Under the pieces are notes generated by a model. The model made no database searches, had not been told where the DNA came from, and saw only the letters and a list, made by a program, of their open reading frames with translations. A program made the translations under genes and the position numbers. A DNA stretch of 64,000 nt from contig NZ_JAFBCK010000001.1 in assembly GCF_016907695.1 (NCBI RefSeq), forward strand, positions 372,001-436,000. Reading direction: 5' to 3'. Positions 7,655 through 19,460 of this stretch are shown piece after piece (within the stretch, counting starts at the first letter, position 1; every line of letters begins with the position of its first letter). Origin of the DNA: Actinokineospora baliensis (GTDB lineage Bacteria > Actinomycetota > Actinomycetes > Mycobacteriales > Pseudonocardiaceae).

Positions 7655-8494
7655 GTGCAGATCCTCCGTTACGCCGCCTTCACCACCGACCCCGCGGGCG
7701 GCAACCCCGCCGGGGTCGTGCTGGACGCCACCGGCCTGACCGACAGCGAGATGCAAGCCGCAGCCGCGCGGGTCAACTACTCCGAGTCGGCCTTCCTGCT
7801 CCCCCGCCCCGACGGCGACCTCGACGTCCGCTACTTCAGCCCCCTGGCCGAAGTCCCCTTCTGCGGCCACGCCACCGTCGCCGCCTCCGTGGCCCACGCG
7901 GCCGCGAACGGAGCGGGCCCACTGCGGCTGCACACGCGGGCGGGCCTGGTGGAGGTGAGCACGACCGAGTCCGAGGTCGGGGAGATCACCGCGACCCTGG
8001 TGAGCGTGACCCCCCGGACGGAGGAGATCTCGGCAGAGGTGCGGACGGCGCTGTTGTCGGCCCTGCGCTGGGACCCCGCAGACCTCGACGTGGTCCTGCC
8101 GGTGCGGGCGGCCTACGCGGGGGCGTGGCACCCGGTGGTGGCAGCGGGGACGCGAGCCCGCCTAGCCGAACTGAACTACGACTTCCCCGCGCTGTCGGAC
8201 CTCATGGCCGAACAGGGCTGGACAACCATCCAACTGATCCACCGCGAGTCGGAGTCAGTGGTGCACTCCCGAAACCCCTTCCCCCCAGGCGGCGTAGTAG
8301 AAGACCCCGCCACCGGCGCCGCAGCAGCAGCCCTAGGCGGCTACCTGCGAGAACTGGGCCTCGTTACCCTCCCCGCCGCCCTCACCATCTACCAAGGCGA
8401 CGACCTAGGCCGCCCCGGCGTAATCACCGTCGGCATCCCCACCGACCCCACAGCCGGAATCCACATCACCGGCCACGCCGTGCCTATCGACTAA
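7655..8494 (+). CDS. PhzF-family isomerase/epimerase
   Basis: 279-residue protein of the PhzF (diaminopimelate-epimerase-like) fold. Seen: the N-terminal LRYAAFTTDPAGGNPAGVVLDA, NYSESAFLLP with the family's conserved Glu, RYFSPLAEVPFCGHATVAA, and the C-terminal half with EDPATGAAAAALGGYL. The substrate in this organism is unknown; phenazine synthesis is not implied, as no phz genes are present. GTG start at 7655, nine bases after rsgA. The 3' third (from about 8200) has a strong C-over-G plus-strand bias and many CTA/GTA/CGA codons, unlike its 5' part. Confidence 0.85.
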   Translation: MQILRYAAFTTDPAGGNPAGVVLDATGLTDSEMQAAAARVNYSESAFLLPRPDGDLDVRYFSPLAEVPFCGHATVAASVAHAAANGAGPLRLHTRAGLVEVSTTESEVGEITATLVSVTPRTEEISAEVRTALLSALRWDPADLDVVLPVRAAYAGAWHPVVAAGTRARLAELNYDFPALSDLMAEQGWTTIQLIHRESESVVHSRNPFPPGGVVEDPATGAAAAALGGYLRELGLVTLPAALTIYQGDDLGRPGVITVGIPTDPTAGIHITGHAVPID

Positions 8495-8570
8495 CACCCA
8501 ACCCTCTACACAGCCACCCGACTCCGACAGCAGTGCCGACCACTGGACACTCGGACCTTCCGGTGCCAAC

Positions 8571-8716
8571 TGCTCGATGGGGCGGACTTGGTTTGTGTGG
8601 GGTGGCGGTGCCCGTAGCGTTGTGCGCTGCAGGGCCATGCTTTTCGGCCCCAGCTTTGCGGTCCTGCCACGGGTAGCGCAGGGGCCCCGCGCAAACCAAG
8701 TTCGCCCCATCGAGCA
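8571..8716. repeat. 146-bp long inverted-repeat element
   Basis: Arms of about 32 bases (8571-8602 and 8685-8716), beginning tgctcgatggggcg, are complementary except at three positions. All three would be G-U pairs in a plus-strand RNA. A second hairpin (GGGCC, loop, GGCCC) sits in the middle. No gene is supported here. The structure resembles a small palindromic mobile element or a stable RNA fold. It lies alone in the 330-base gap between phzF and pruA, and the rest of the gap holds only the pruA terminator. Confidence 0.7.
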
Positions 8717-8779
8717 CACCCACACCCCACAGACCGTGTCGCGATGCCGAAGGCGAGCCGATCGAGCCCACAACGCGAA

Positions 8780-8811
8780 AGCGGGGCCAACGCACTCGCG
8801 TCGGCCCCGCT
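8780..8811 (-). terminator. Hairpin downstream of pruA
   Basis: Stem agcggggcc-aa-cgc / gcg-tc-ggccccgct around a 4-base loop, 14 bases past the pruA stop. The 9-base outer and 3-base inner stems are GC-rich and the downstream U-content is modest. Confidence 0.6.
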
Positions 8812-8824
8812 CCCCGAACTCACA

Positions 8825-10453
<1,629 letters not shown>

Positions 10454-10550
10454 CGTGTGGCTCGCCTCCCTCTGGTGTCTGCTCGGTCGCGGGTGGGCAC
10501 GCTCGTGGCCCGCGCACTCGCGTACATCCTGTCATGGGATGACCTGCCGG

Positions 10551-11063
10551 TTACAGCAACTCCAGCAGGAAGGGCAACTCCTGCGGGGCGTACCAGGCCA
10601 GCTCGTGGTCCTCGGCGTCGCCGAGCACGAACTCCGCGTCCGGGTCGCCCATGTCGGCGGCGTCCACCGCGGCCACAGCCGCGCGCACCGCCACCACCGC
10701 CTCCTCGGTGTCCAGGTGGACCGAGGCGACGACCTTCATCGGCACCGGACCGGCCAGCTTGACCACCGAGTGGTCCAGGTCCGGGCGCAGCTGCGCGCCG
10801 TCGACGTCGGCGGCGATGACCGCGCGGCGCATCGGGGTGTCCGGGTCGCTGGTCAGCTCGGCGCCCAGCAGCCGCAGCGAGGCCTTCGCCGCGTCGAGCA
10901 TCGCCGCGTACTCCAGTTCCTCGTCGCCGCCGGTCGCGTAGGACTCGCGCAGGGCGGGGGTGAGCGCGAACGCGGTACCGGTGATCGCGACCAGTTCCCC
11001 GTCCGCGTTCAGCTCCCGCAGCATCGCCACCGTCGCCGGTATGTAGACCCTCAACTCATTCAC
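10551..11063 (-). CDS. DUF6912-like conserved actinobacterial protein
   Basis: 170-residue protein with an N-terminal strand LRVYIPATVAMLRELNADGEL, then an alternating region with DTPMRRAVIAADVDGAQLRPD and VKLAGPVPMKVVASVHLDTEEA. The C-terminus is acidic (LGDAEDHELAWYAPQELPFLLELL). It looks like the short actinobacterial family now called DUF6912; no catalytic residues are evident. Start GTG 11063 overlaps the stop of the upstream acyltransferase gene as GTGA, so the two are coupled, but no functional link is known. Confidence 0.7.
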   Translation of the reverse strand: MNELRVYIPATVAMLRELNADGELVAITGTAFALTPALRESYATGGDEELEYAAMLDAAKASLRLLGAELTSDPDTPMRRAVIAADVDGAQLRPDLDHSVVKLAGPVPMKVVASVHLDTEEAVVAVRAAVAAVDAADMGDPDAEFVLGDAEDHELAWYAPQELPFLLELL

Positions 11064-12463
11064 GCTCTCACGGTCGTCAACAGTTCTTCGACGGACTCTT
11101 CCAGCATCCGCGCCAGCACGTCCACGTCGGACATGGCCTTGCGGTCGCCGGTCAGGCCGAAGTACACCCCGCCGTCGTAAGAGGTGACTCCGATTGCCAG
11201 GGCCTGGTTGCGGGTGAGCGGCATCGCCGGGACCATCCTGGTCATCCTGGCGGTGCCCAGGTAGAGCGGGACCTGCGGGCCGGGCACGTTGGTGACCACG
11301 ACGCTGAAGATCCGCTGGGCGAACGAGGCGGCCGCCCGCGCTCCCAGCGAGTGCAGCGTCGGTGGCGCGAACCCGCCGACCCGCAGCAGCGCCGACGCCG
11401 CGACCGAGCGACCGGAGTCGTTGTGCGGGCGCAGCGCGTGGCTGATGTGGTGCAGCCGGACGAACGGGCTCGGCTCGCCGACGGGCAGGTCGACCAGCTG
11501 CGCGGTGACCTGGTTGCCGAGCATGCCCGGCACGGTTCCGTCCGAGTCGCGCACCGCCAGCGGGACCATCGCCCGGACCGTGCTGGACGCGGTGAGCTGC
11601 TGGCCGCGGGAGAGCAGCCAGGAGCGCAGCGCCCCGGAGACGGCGGTCAGCACCACGTCGTTGACGGTGCCGCCGTGGCGGGCGCGCACGTCGCGCAGGT
11701 CGTCCAGCCTGGCCTGCGCCACGGCGTAGCGGCGGGCCCTGCCGACCTGTGCGGTGAGCGGACCGGCCGGGGCAGGCCTGGCGGCGATGCCGATCGCCGA
11801 GACGACGGTGCCGAGCACGTCCGCGACTTTGTGCGTGGTGGCCAGCGCGTCGCCGACCGCGGCCCGGACGTTCTCGACCAGTTCGCGGGGCCGCTGGACG
11901 GTCTCGGCGACGGCGTCGAGGACCAACCGCGCCGGGCCGGGCAGCCTGCGCGGCTCCCACGGCTCGTCGGCGGTGTGGTCGTCGGTGAACGGCTCGGGTT
12001 CGAGGATGACCTGGCCGAAGTCGATCGTGCGGATCCCGTCGACCAGCGCCAGGTGCGTCTTGGTGATCAGGGCGGCGTGCCCCTCGGCGAGCCCCTCGAC
12101 GAGGTAGGCCTCCCAGAGCGGCCGGGTGTGGTCCAGCGGCCGCGCCATGAGGCGGGCGACGAGGTCGTGCAGCTGGTCGTCGCTGCCCGGACGCGGCAGG
12201 GCCGACCGGCGCACGTGGTAGTTGACGTCGAAGGTCGGGTCATCGACCCACACGGGTCTGGCGAGGTGCCCCGGTACCGAGGCGACGCGCTGGCGGTACC
12301 TGGGTACCAGCGGCAAGCGCTGCTCGATGAGCTTGACCAGGCGCGCGTGGTCGAACCCGGCGCGCGGCTTGCGGAAGACGGCGACCCCACCGACGTGCAT
12401 CGGCGTCGTCGCGTCCTCTAGGTAGAGGAACGACGCGTCGAGGGCGGACAGGCGGTCGGGCAT
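11060..12463 (-). CDS. Wax ester synthase/DGAT-family acyltransferase with altered active-site motif
   Basis: 467-residue member of the WS/DGAT (mycobacterial Tgs) family. N-terminus MPDRLSALDASFLYLED, RPLWEAYLVEG, NDVVLTAVSGALRSWL, GNQVTAQLVDLPVGE and VVVTNVPGPQVPLYL are all classic. The active-site motif HHxxxDG is instead HLALVDG (137-143): the second histidine, the catalytic one in the family, is leucine, encoded by CTG. The protein may therefore be inactive as an acyltransferase or use different chemistry. ATG at 12463 gives the family-standard start. In M. tuberculosis tgs3 (Rv3234c) sits at the same point of the conserved order. Confidence 0.9.
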   Translation of the reverse strand: MPDRLSALDASFLYLEDATTPMHVGGVAVFRKPRAGFDHARLVKLIEQRLPLVPRYRQRVASVPGHLARPVWVDDPTFDVNYHVRRSALPRPGSDDQLHDLVARLMARPLDHTRPLWEAYLVEGLAEGHAALITKTHLALVDGIRTIDFGQVILEPEPFTDDHTADEPWEPRRLPGPARLVLDAVAETVQRPRELVENVRAAVGDALATTHKVADVLGTVVSAIGIAARPAPAGPLTAQVGRARRYAVAQARLDDLRDVRARHGGTVNDVVLTAVSGALRSWLLSRGQQLTASSTVRAMVPLAVRDSDGTVPGMLGNQVTAQLVDLPVGEPSPFVRLHHISHALRPHNDSGRSVAASALLRVGGFAPPTLHSLGARAAASFAQRIFSVVVTNVPGPQVPLYLGTARMTRMVPAMPLTRNQALAIGVTSYDGGVYFGLTGDRKAMSDVDVLARMLEESVEELLTTVRA

Positions 12464-12529
12464 GGCCCGATACTGGCACAACCCGGCCGGTGCGGGAGGC
12501 CGAGCGCGGCGCGTGCGATGCTGCACGCC

Positions 12530-13294
12530 ATGTCCCGAGAGCCCGCCACGTCGTCCCCCAAGGACCGGTTCGTGACCGTCTACGGCCGCAAACCGGTGTT
12601 GGAGGCGCTGGCCGACACCCGGCTGACCGTCGACAAGGTGGTGCTGGCCGACAACGCGCACGGCATCGCGGCCCGGGAGATCATCGACGCCGCCCGCGAG
12701 CGGGGCGTCCAGGTGCACCGGGCGTCCGCGCAGCGGGTGAAGGTGTTGGCGGGCAACGGCAAGCAGGACCAAGGCGTGCTGGCCGACGTGGTCGCGCCCC
12801 GGATGCGCACGCTGACCGACGCGCTCGCGGCCAGGAAGCGCCCGGCGTCGGTGCTGCTGCTGGACGGGATCACCACGCCCGCGAACGTGGGCATGATCCT
12901 GCGGACCGCCACCGCGGCCGGGGTCGGCGGGATCGTCGTGCCCAGGCGGGGGGTGGCCGGGCTGGACCCGCTGGTGGTGAAGGCCTCGGCCGGGGTCGCG
13001 TTCACCGCCCCGGTCCTGCGCTGCGCGACCGCAGGCGAGGCTGCGGCCGAGCTGCGGGCCGCTGGCTACCCGCTCTACGGGCTGGACGCGGGCGCCAAGC
13101 GCACCGTGTTCGACGCCGAACTGCCCGCCCAGGCGGCGTTCGTGCTGGGCAGCGAGACCTCGGGGATCACCGACGAGGTGCGCCCCCGGGTCAACCGGTG
13201 GCTGTCGATCCCGATGGCGGGCGGGGTGGAGTCGCTGAACGTGGCGACGGCCGCCGCCGTGCTGTGCTTCGAGCTAGTCCGCCGGTCCCGCTAG
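12530..13294 (+). CDS. SpoU/TrmH-family RNA 2'-O-methyltransferase
   Basis: 254-residue SPOUT methyltransferase. The N-terminal substrate-binding domain starts VTVYGRKPVLEAL; the C-terminal knot carries LLLDGITTPANVGMILRTA (motif 1), FVLGSETSGITDEV (motif 2) and IPMAGGVESLNVATAAAVLCFE (motif 3), which together bind SAM. The RNA target (23S rRNA or tRNA) cannot be told from sequence. ATG 12518 is four codons upstream in frame, and neither start has a clear ribosome site. The 3' end overlaps the convergent HAD gene by 21 bases. Confidence 0.9.
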   Translation: MSREPATSSPKDRFVTVYGRKPVLEALADTRLTVDKVVLADNAHGIAAREIIDAARERGVQVHRASAQRVKVLAGNGKQDQGVLADVVAPRMRTLTDALAARKRPASVLLLDGITTPANVGMILRTATAAGVGGIVVPRRGVAGLDPLVVKASAGVAFTAPVLRCATAGEAAAELRAAGYPLYGLDAGAKRTVFDAELPAQAAFVLGSETSGITDEVRPRVNRWLSIPMAGGVESLNVATAAAVLCFELVRRSR

Positions 13295-13651
13295 GTCGAG
13301 CAGGATCGCCAGTTCCTCCACTGTGGACTGGAGGTCGCGGTGGTGCACGCCGACCATGCCGACGCGGACGGCCCCGCGCACGTACTCGGCGACGTCGTCG
13401 ACGAACACGCACTGGTTCGGCGGGACCCGCAGCGCCGACGCGGCGTGGTGGTAGATCCCCGGGTCCGGCTTGGCGAAGCCGACGGCCCCTGACACGACCA
13501 CCGCGTCGAACACCTCCGGCAGCCCCGCGGGGACGAAGTCCGCATTGGACAGCAGCGCTGTCTTGAGCCCGTGCGCCCGCACCCGAGCGACGACCTCGGG
13601 CATGCCGTCCTCGGTGAACACCCCCGCGTAGTCCACCAGCAGCGCTCTCAT
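13274..13651 (-). CDS. HAD-superfamily hydrolase, short form
   Basis: 125-residue HAD protein. Motif I is LLVDYAGVFT (nucleophile Asp; the second motif-I Asp is Ala, as in DFGGVL-type members), motif II LLSNAD, motif III lysine FAKPDPGIY and motif IV CVFVDDVAEYV. The cap domain is missing or minimal, and the protein is about 80 residues shorter than typical sub-family members. Start ATG 13651; a longer open frame upstream shows no similarity. Phosphatase activity is inferred from the motifs only. Confidence 0.82.
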   Translation of the reverse strand: MRALLVDYAGVFTEDGMPEVVARVRAHGLKTALLSNADFVPAGLPEVFDAVVVSGAVGFAKPDPGIYHHAASALRVPPNQCVFVDDVAEYVRGAVRVGMVGVHHRDLQSTVEELAILLDLAGPAD

Positions 13652-13747
13652 GGACCCGATTATCACCGGTTTCGGTGACCGCCGTGCGCGCAAGCCGCCC
13701 GAAATGGCTCTGTCCCGGCGAAACCCCCGGATCGAGGGAGCCACCCG

Positions 13748-14182
13748 GTGCAGCTGGACATCTTGCAGGACTTCGAACCGCCGCTGATCGAGGCCTTTGA
13801 GGAGCGGTGGTCCACCCCGCCCGCGTCCAGCGCCCGGGTACGCGCGATCCGTGGCGCACCACGTGAAGCCTCTTGGCGGCTGCTGACCCTCGTATTGGAG
13901 ACCCTGGAGGGTAAGAGGCAGATTGGGCAGTTGCACGCGATGCTGCCGGGCGATGCCTACGAGGGAATCTTGACGCGAACGCGAGGCAGCGGCAAAGCCC
14001 AGTACCGACTGCTGCGGCTACACACGACGACCACCGCGCCGGGAGTGGTGGAGGTGATGTCGACGGTGCGGATCGTGCCTATAGGACGACCGGAGTCTTG
14101 GCACGTGAAGGCGTGCATCGGCCGGTGGGAGCAAGAGGCAGGACTGTGGCGCTGCAAGACCCTGCGCTTCATGGGGTTCTAA
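13748..14182 (+). CDS. Rv3235-family protein (DUF6459)
   Basis: 144-residue protein with no catalytic motif. The pattern RLLTLVLETLEGKRQIGQLHAML followed by VRIVPIGRPESWHVKACIGRWEQEAGLWRCKTLRFM matches the small actinobacterial Rv3235 family, which lies just downstream of secA1 in mycobacteria as here. The conserved tryptophans and the alternating strand pattern suggest a small beta fold. Function is unknown. Start GTG at 13748 is the first in a divergent gap of 96 bases with the HAD gene. Confidence 0.75.
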   Translation: MQLDILQDFEPPLIEAFEERWSTPPASSARVRAIRGAPREASWRLLTLVLETLEGKRQIGQLHAMLPGDAYEGILTRTRGSGKAQYRLLRLHTTTTAPGVVEVMSTVRIVPIGRPESWHVKACIGRWEQEAGLWRCKTLRFMGF

Positions 14183-14190
14183 AAGACGAA

Positions 14191-14224
14191 CCGGGTGGCG
14201 GACGGAGTTCCGTCCACCACCCGG
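14191..14224. terminator. Bidirectional hairpin between Rv3235-like gene and secA
   Basis: Stem ccgggtgg-c-ggacgg / ccgtcc-a-ccacccgg with a 4-base loop and one mismatch, placed exactly between the two convergent 3' ends (9 and 16 bases from the stops). Confidence 0.75.
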
Positions 14225-14239
14225 CTATAGGACTTCGCG

Positions 14240-17113
<2,874 letters not shown>

Positions 17114-17360
17114 CCGAGTCGACCTCGCTAGCTGATAGTCGTGCGCCCGCTACGGACGCTCCTGTTCGTCATCGTAGGCAACCCGCTCCGCGGCGTGCAC
17201 CGACACCGCACGCGGGGTGCGGCGCAGGGTACCCGGGTGAGGCCCGCCACAGCTCCAACGGCCCACCGGCACCTGAGGTTCCGCGATCGGCGGCAGTGGT
17301 GAACTGGGAACGGACCGCGGTCGCGATGACCAGGCGATCTTCCGGCACGCGGACGTGGTG

Positions 17361-17391
17361 GTGCCCCGGGGGAGCTGGTCCCCCGGGGCAC
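17361..17391 (-). terminator. Strong hairpin downstream of hpf
   Basis: Perfect 12-base GC-rich stem gtgccccggggg / cccccggggcac with a 7-base loop, 22 bases past the hpf stop on the minus strand. It separates hpf from secA transcription. Confidence 0.72.
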
Positions 17392-17413
17392 GCGGTGCGT
17401 GGGTGCGCGGGGG

Positions 17414-18124
17414 TCAGACGAGCTTGATCACGCCGTAGTCGAAGGCGTGGCGCCGGTAGACGACGCTGGGGGTACCGGTGTCGGCGTCGGCGAACAGGTA
17501 GAAGTCGTGGCCGACCAGTTCCATCTCGTAGAGGGCCTGGTCGACGGTCATCGGCTTGGCCGGGTGCTCCTTCTCGCGCACCACGCGGCCGGGCAGCGCG
17601 TCCTCGTCGTCGTCCCAGCGGCCCCTGGGCAGCGGGACACCGCCGTACTCGGCGTCGATGTCGGCGTGCACGTGGCCGTTGGTCGCGCCGTTGCCGTTGG
17701 TCGTGTGCTCGGGGGCTTGCAGGACGGCCGTGCCGCCCGCGAGGAGAGCCGCGCCGTTGGTCGCGATCGGCATCGAGGCCGAGACGGCTTGGCCGACCGA
17801 GGTGGGTGTGCGGCGCCCGTGGTGCACGCGCCTGCGGTCGTGTTGGCGGCGGAGGCGGTTCTCCAGTTTGCTGACGGCCAGGTCGAGCGCGGCGTAGAAG
17901 TCGCCTGCGCAGGCCTCCGCCCGCACAGCGGGACCCTTGCCCTTCCCGGTGATCTCAACCCGCTGGCAGTTCTTCGACTGCCTGCGGTTGGGCTCGTGGA
18001 ACAGCTCGACGTCGAAGCGGATGACCTTGCGGTCGTAGCGCTCGAGCCTGCTCAGCTTGTCCTCGACGTGTGTCCGGTAGTGCTCCGGAACCTCGACGTT
18101 ACGGCCCTTAACCACGATGTCCAT
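17414..18124 (-). CDS. hpf: Long-form ribosome hibernation promoting factor
   Basis: 236-residue long HPF. The N-terminal HPF/YfiA domain (MDIVVKGRNVEVPEHYRTHV, LERYDRKVIRFDVELFHEPN, CAGDFYAALDLAVSKLENRL) binds the 30S decoding region. A low-complexity linker rich in Asn/Gly/His/Asp follows. The C-terminal dimerisation domain (KPMTVDQALYEMELVGHDFYLFADADTGTPSVVYRR) drives 100S formation in the family. ATG 18124. It corresponds to Rv3241c between secA1 and comF. A long gap separates it from comF, suggesting its own promoter. Confidence 0.95.
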   Translation of the reverse strand: MDIVVKGRNVEVPEHYRTHVEDKLSRLERYDRKVIRFDVELFHEPNRRQSKNCQRVEITGKGKGPAVRAEACAGDFYAALDLAVSKLENRLRRQHDRRRVHHGRRTPTSVGQAVSASMPIATNGAALLAGGTAVLQAPEHTTNGNGATNGHVHADIDAEYGGVPLPRGRWDDDEDALPGRVVREKEHPAKPMTVDQALYEMELVGHDFYLFADADTGTPSVVYRRHAFDYGVIKLV

Positions 18125-18659
18125 ACACGACCTCCCTCGCTGCTGGCGAGTACTGGTTGCGGTGATTCGGTGCTTGGCGCCGGGGTGATCTGGATTCCAA
18201 GTCCAGGACGGGATGTGACCTGGGGCGATGTCGGAACTCGCCCCGCGTGGTCAGCGCTCCACCGGCACCAGGGTCATGGGCTCCTCGCCTCCTCCCTGCC
18301 AACCGGGAACGGTGATAGCGCAGCACGTTAGCCCGGGTTTCGGTTGAGCAACAGCCCCCGAGGCGGGCGACATCCGTTCGCGACCGAGCGTGACGTCCAG
18401 CGACGACCGCGCGGTCCCGTGCGGCGCAACGCCCGAGCCGCCGCGACCACGCCGGGGACGGGGTTCCCCCGAGCGGCGCACAGCCGAGGACCGAGCAGCG
18501 GCGGACCGTGTTCCGTCGGCCGGGCGCACGGCGTGGGCCACCGGACCCAAGACCACTCGCCTGCTCGCCGCCATACCCGGCCAACGCCCCCGAACGGCGT
18601 ACGGTTCCCGGCTCCCCTTCACTCGATCGGGGGTACCAGAGTGTGGGAGGCCGCTCCCG
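18125..18659. other. 535-base gap between hpf and comF
   Basis: No supported gene on either strand; the short frames here look like chance GC-rich frames. It must hold the hpf promoter, but I could not pick a clear -10/-35. Near 18640-18664 a weak hairpin (gtgtg-ggag / ctcc-cgt-cacac) overlaps the comF stop and may end comF transcription. The size is unusual, because comF and hpf are normally close. Confidence 0.5.
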
Positions 18660-19394
18660 TCACACGGTCTCCGCGACGGCGAGCACGGCGAGTACCGACA
18701 GGCCCGCGCCCCGCAGCACCCGAGCACAGGCAGCGGCGGTCGAACCGGTGGTGACGACGTCGTCGAGCACCAGAACGGGTGCACCCGCCGGTGGTACCCC
18801 CGCCCCCGCGACCGACAGGTGCCGAGCCAGGTTCCCCGCCCGAGCCCCCGCGTCCAGCCCGACGGAATCCCGAGCCCCACCGCCCAACCGCAACACCGGA
18901 GCCACCCCGGCGGCCACCCCCACCTCCCCCAGCACCTCAGCGACAACCCCGGCCACCCGCCCCATGTGGTGCCCACCCCGCCGCCGCACCTCCCCCCTGC
19001 GCGAAGGCGCCGGAACAAGCCACAACGGACTCTCTGGCGGATCACGCGGCGAGGCCCTCGACCGGGCGTCCCCTGGCTTGGGGTGGTCGGGGCACGGGTG
19101 GGTGACCAGGGCGGCCCCCACACTCGGGGCGCGTTCGACCAGGGCCGGGAAGGCAGCGGCCAAGGCGAGGCCGAGCGGCACCGCCAGGGGGCGGCGGTTG
19201 CGCTCCTTGTAGGCGATGATCGCTCGGCGGGCCGGCCCTCCGTAGGCGGTGAGGGCGAAGACGGGGAGGCCGCGGGTGGCGGTGCGTTCGACGGTTCTGA
19301 GGCCGTGGAGGGTTGCCGCGCAGGTGGGACACCAGGGGGTGCCCTGGGTGCCGCATCCGGCGCACGGGTTCGGGATCAGGTAGTCCAGGAACAT
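18660..19394 (-). CDS. ComF-family phosphoribosyltransferase-like protein
   Basis: 244-residue protein. It has an N-terminal zinc-ribbon cysteine set (PCAGCGTQGTPWCPTC), the AYGGPARRAIIAYKERNRR segment typical of ComF/GntX, and a PRPP-binding loop APVLVLDDVVTTGSTAAAC. Relative to the usual layout there is an extra Pro/Ser/Arg-rich stretch of about 26 residues (CPDHPKPGDARSRASPRD region) just before LVPAPSRRGEVRRRGGHH. ComF proteins aid DNA uptake or recombination in some bacteria; here the role is unknown. ATG 19394. Its coding strand is unusually G-rich in the C-terminal half. Confidence 0.86.
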   Translation of the reverse strand: MFLDYLIPNPCAGCGTQGTPWCPTCAATLHGLRTVERTATRGLPVFALTAYGGPARRAIIAYKERNRRPLAVPLGLALAAAFPALVERAPSVGAALVTHPCPDHPKPGDARSRASPRDPPESPLWLVPAPSRRGEVRRRGGHHMGRVAGVVAEVLGEVGVAAGVAPVLRLGGGARDSVGLDAGARAGNLARHLSVAGAGVPPAGAPVLVLDDVVTTGSTAAACARVLRGAGLSVLAVLAVAETV

Positions 19395-19433
19395 GCGGCA
19401 AGGGTGACCGATCCGCCGCAGCCGTGCGCGAAG

Positions 19434-19442
19434 TTGTCCACA
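19434..19442 (+). promoter_or_regulatory. Consensus DnaA box TTGTCCACA
   Basis: A perfect match to the actinobacterial DnaA box, alone in the 66 bases between comF and the lpqB stop. A single box can occur by chance, so a role is not established. Confidence 0.35.
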
Positions 19443-19460
19443 GGCCAGCAGAAGGCCAGG

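Noticed and set aside
8571..8716. Tandem tRNA or riboswitch
   Set aside because: No anticodon arm, T-loop or conserved riboswitch core could be matched to the long inverted repeat.
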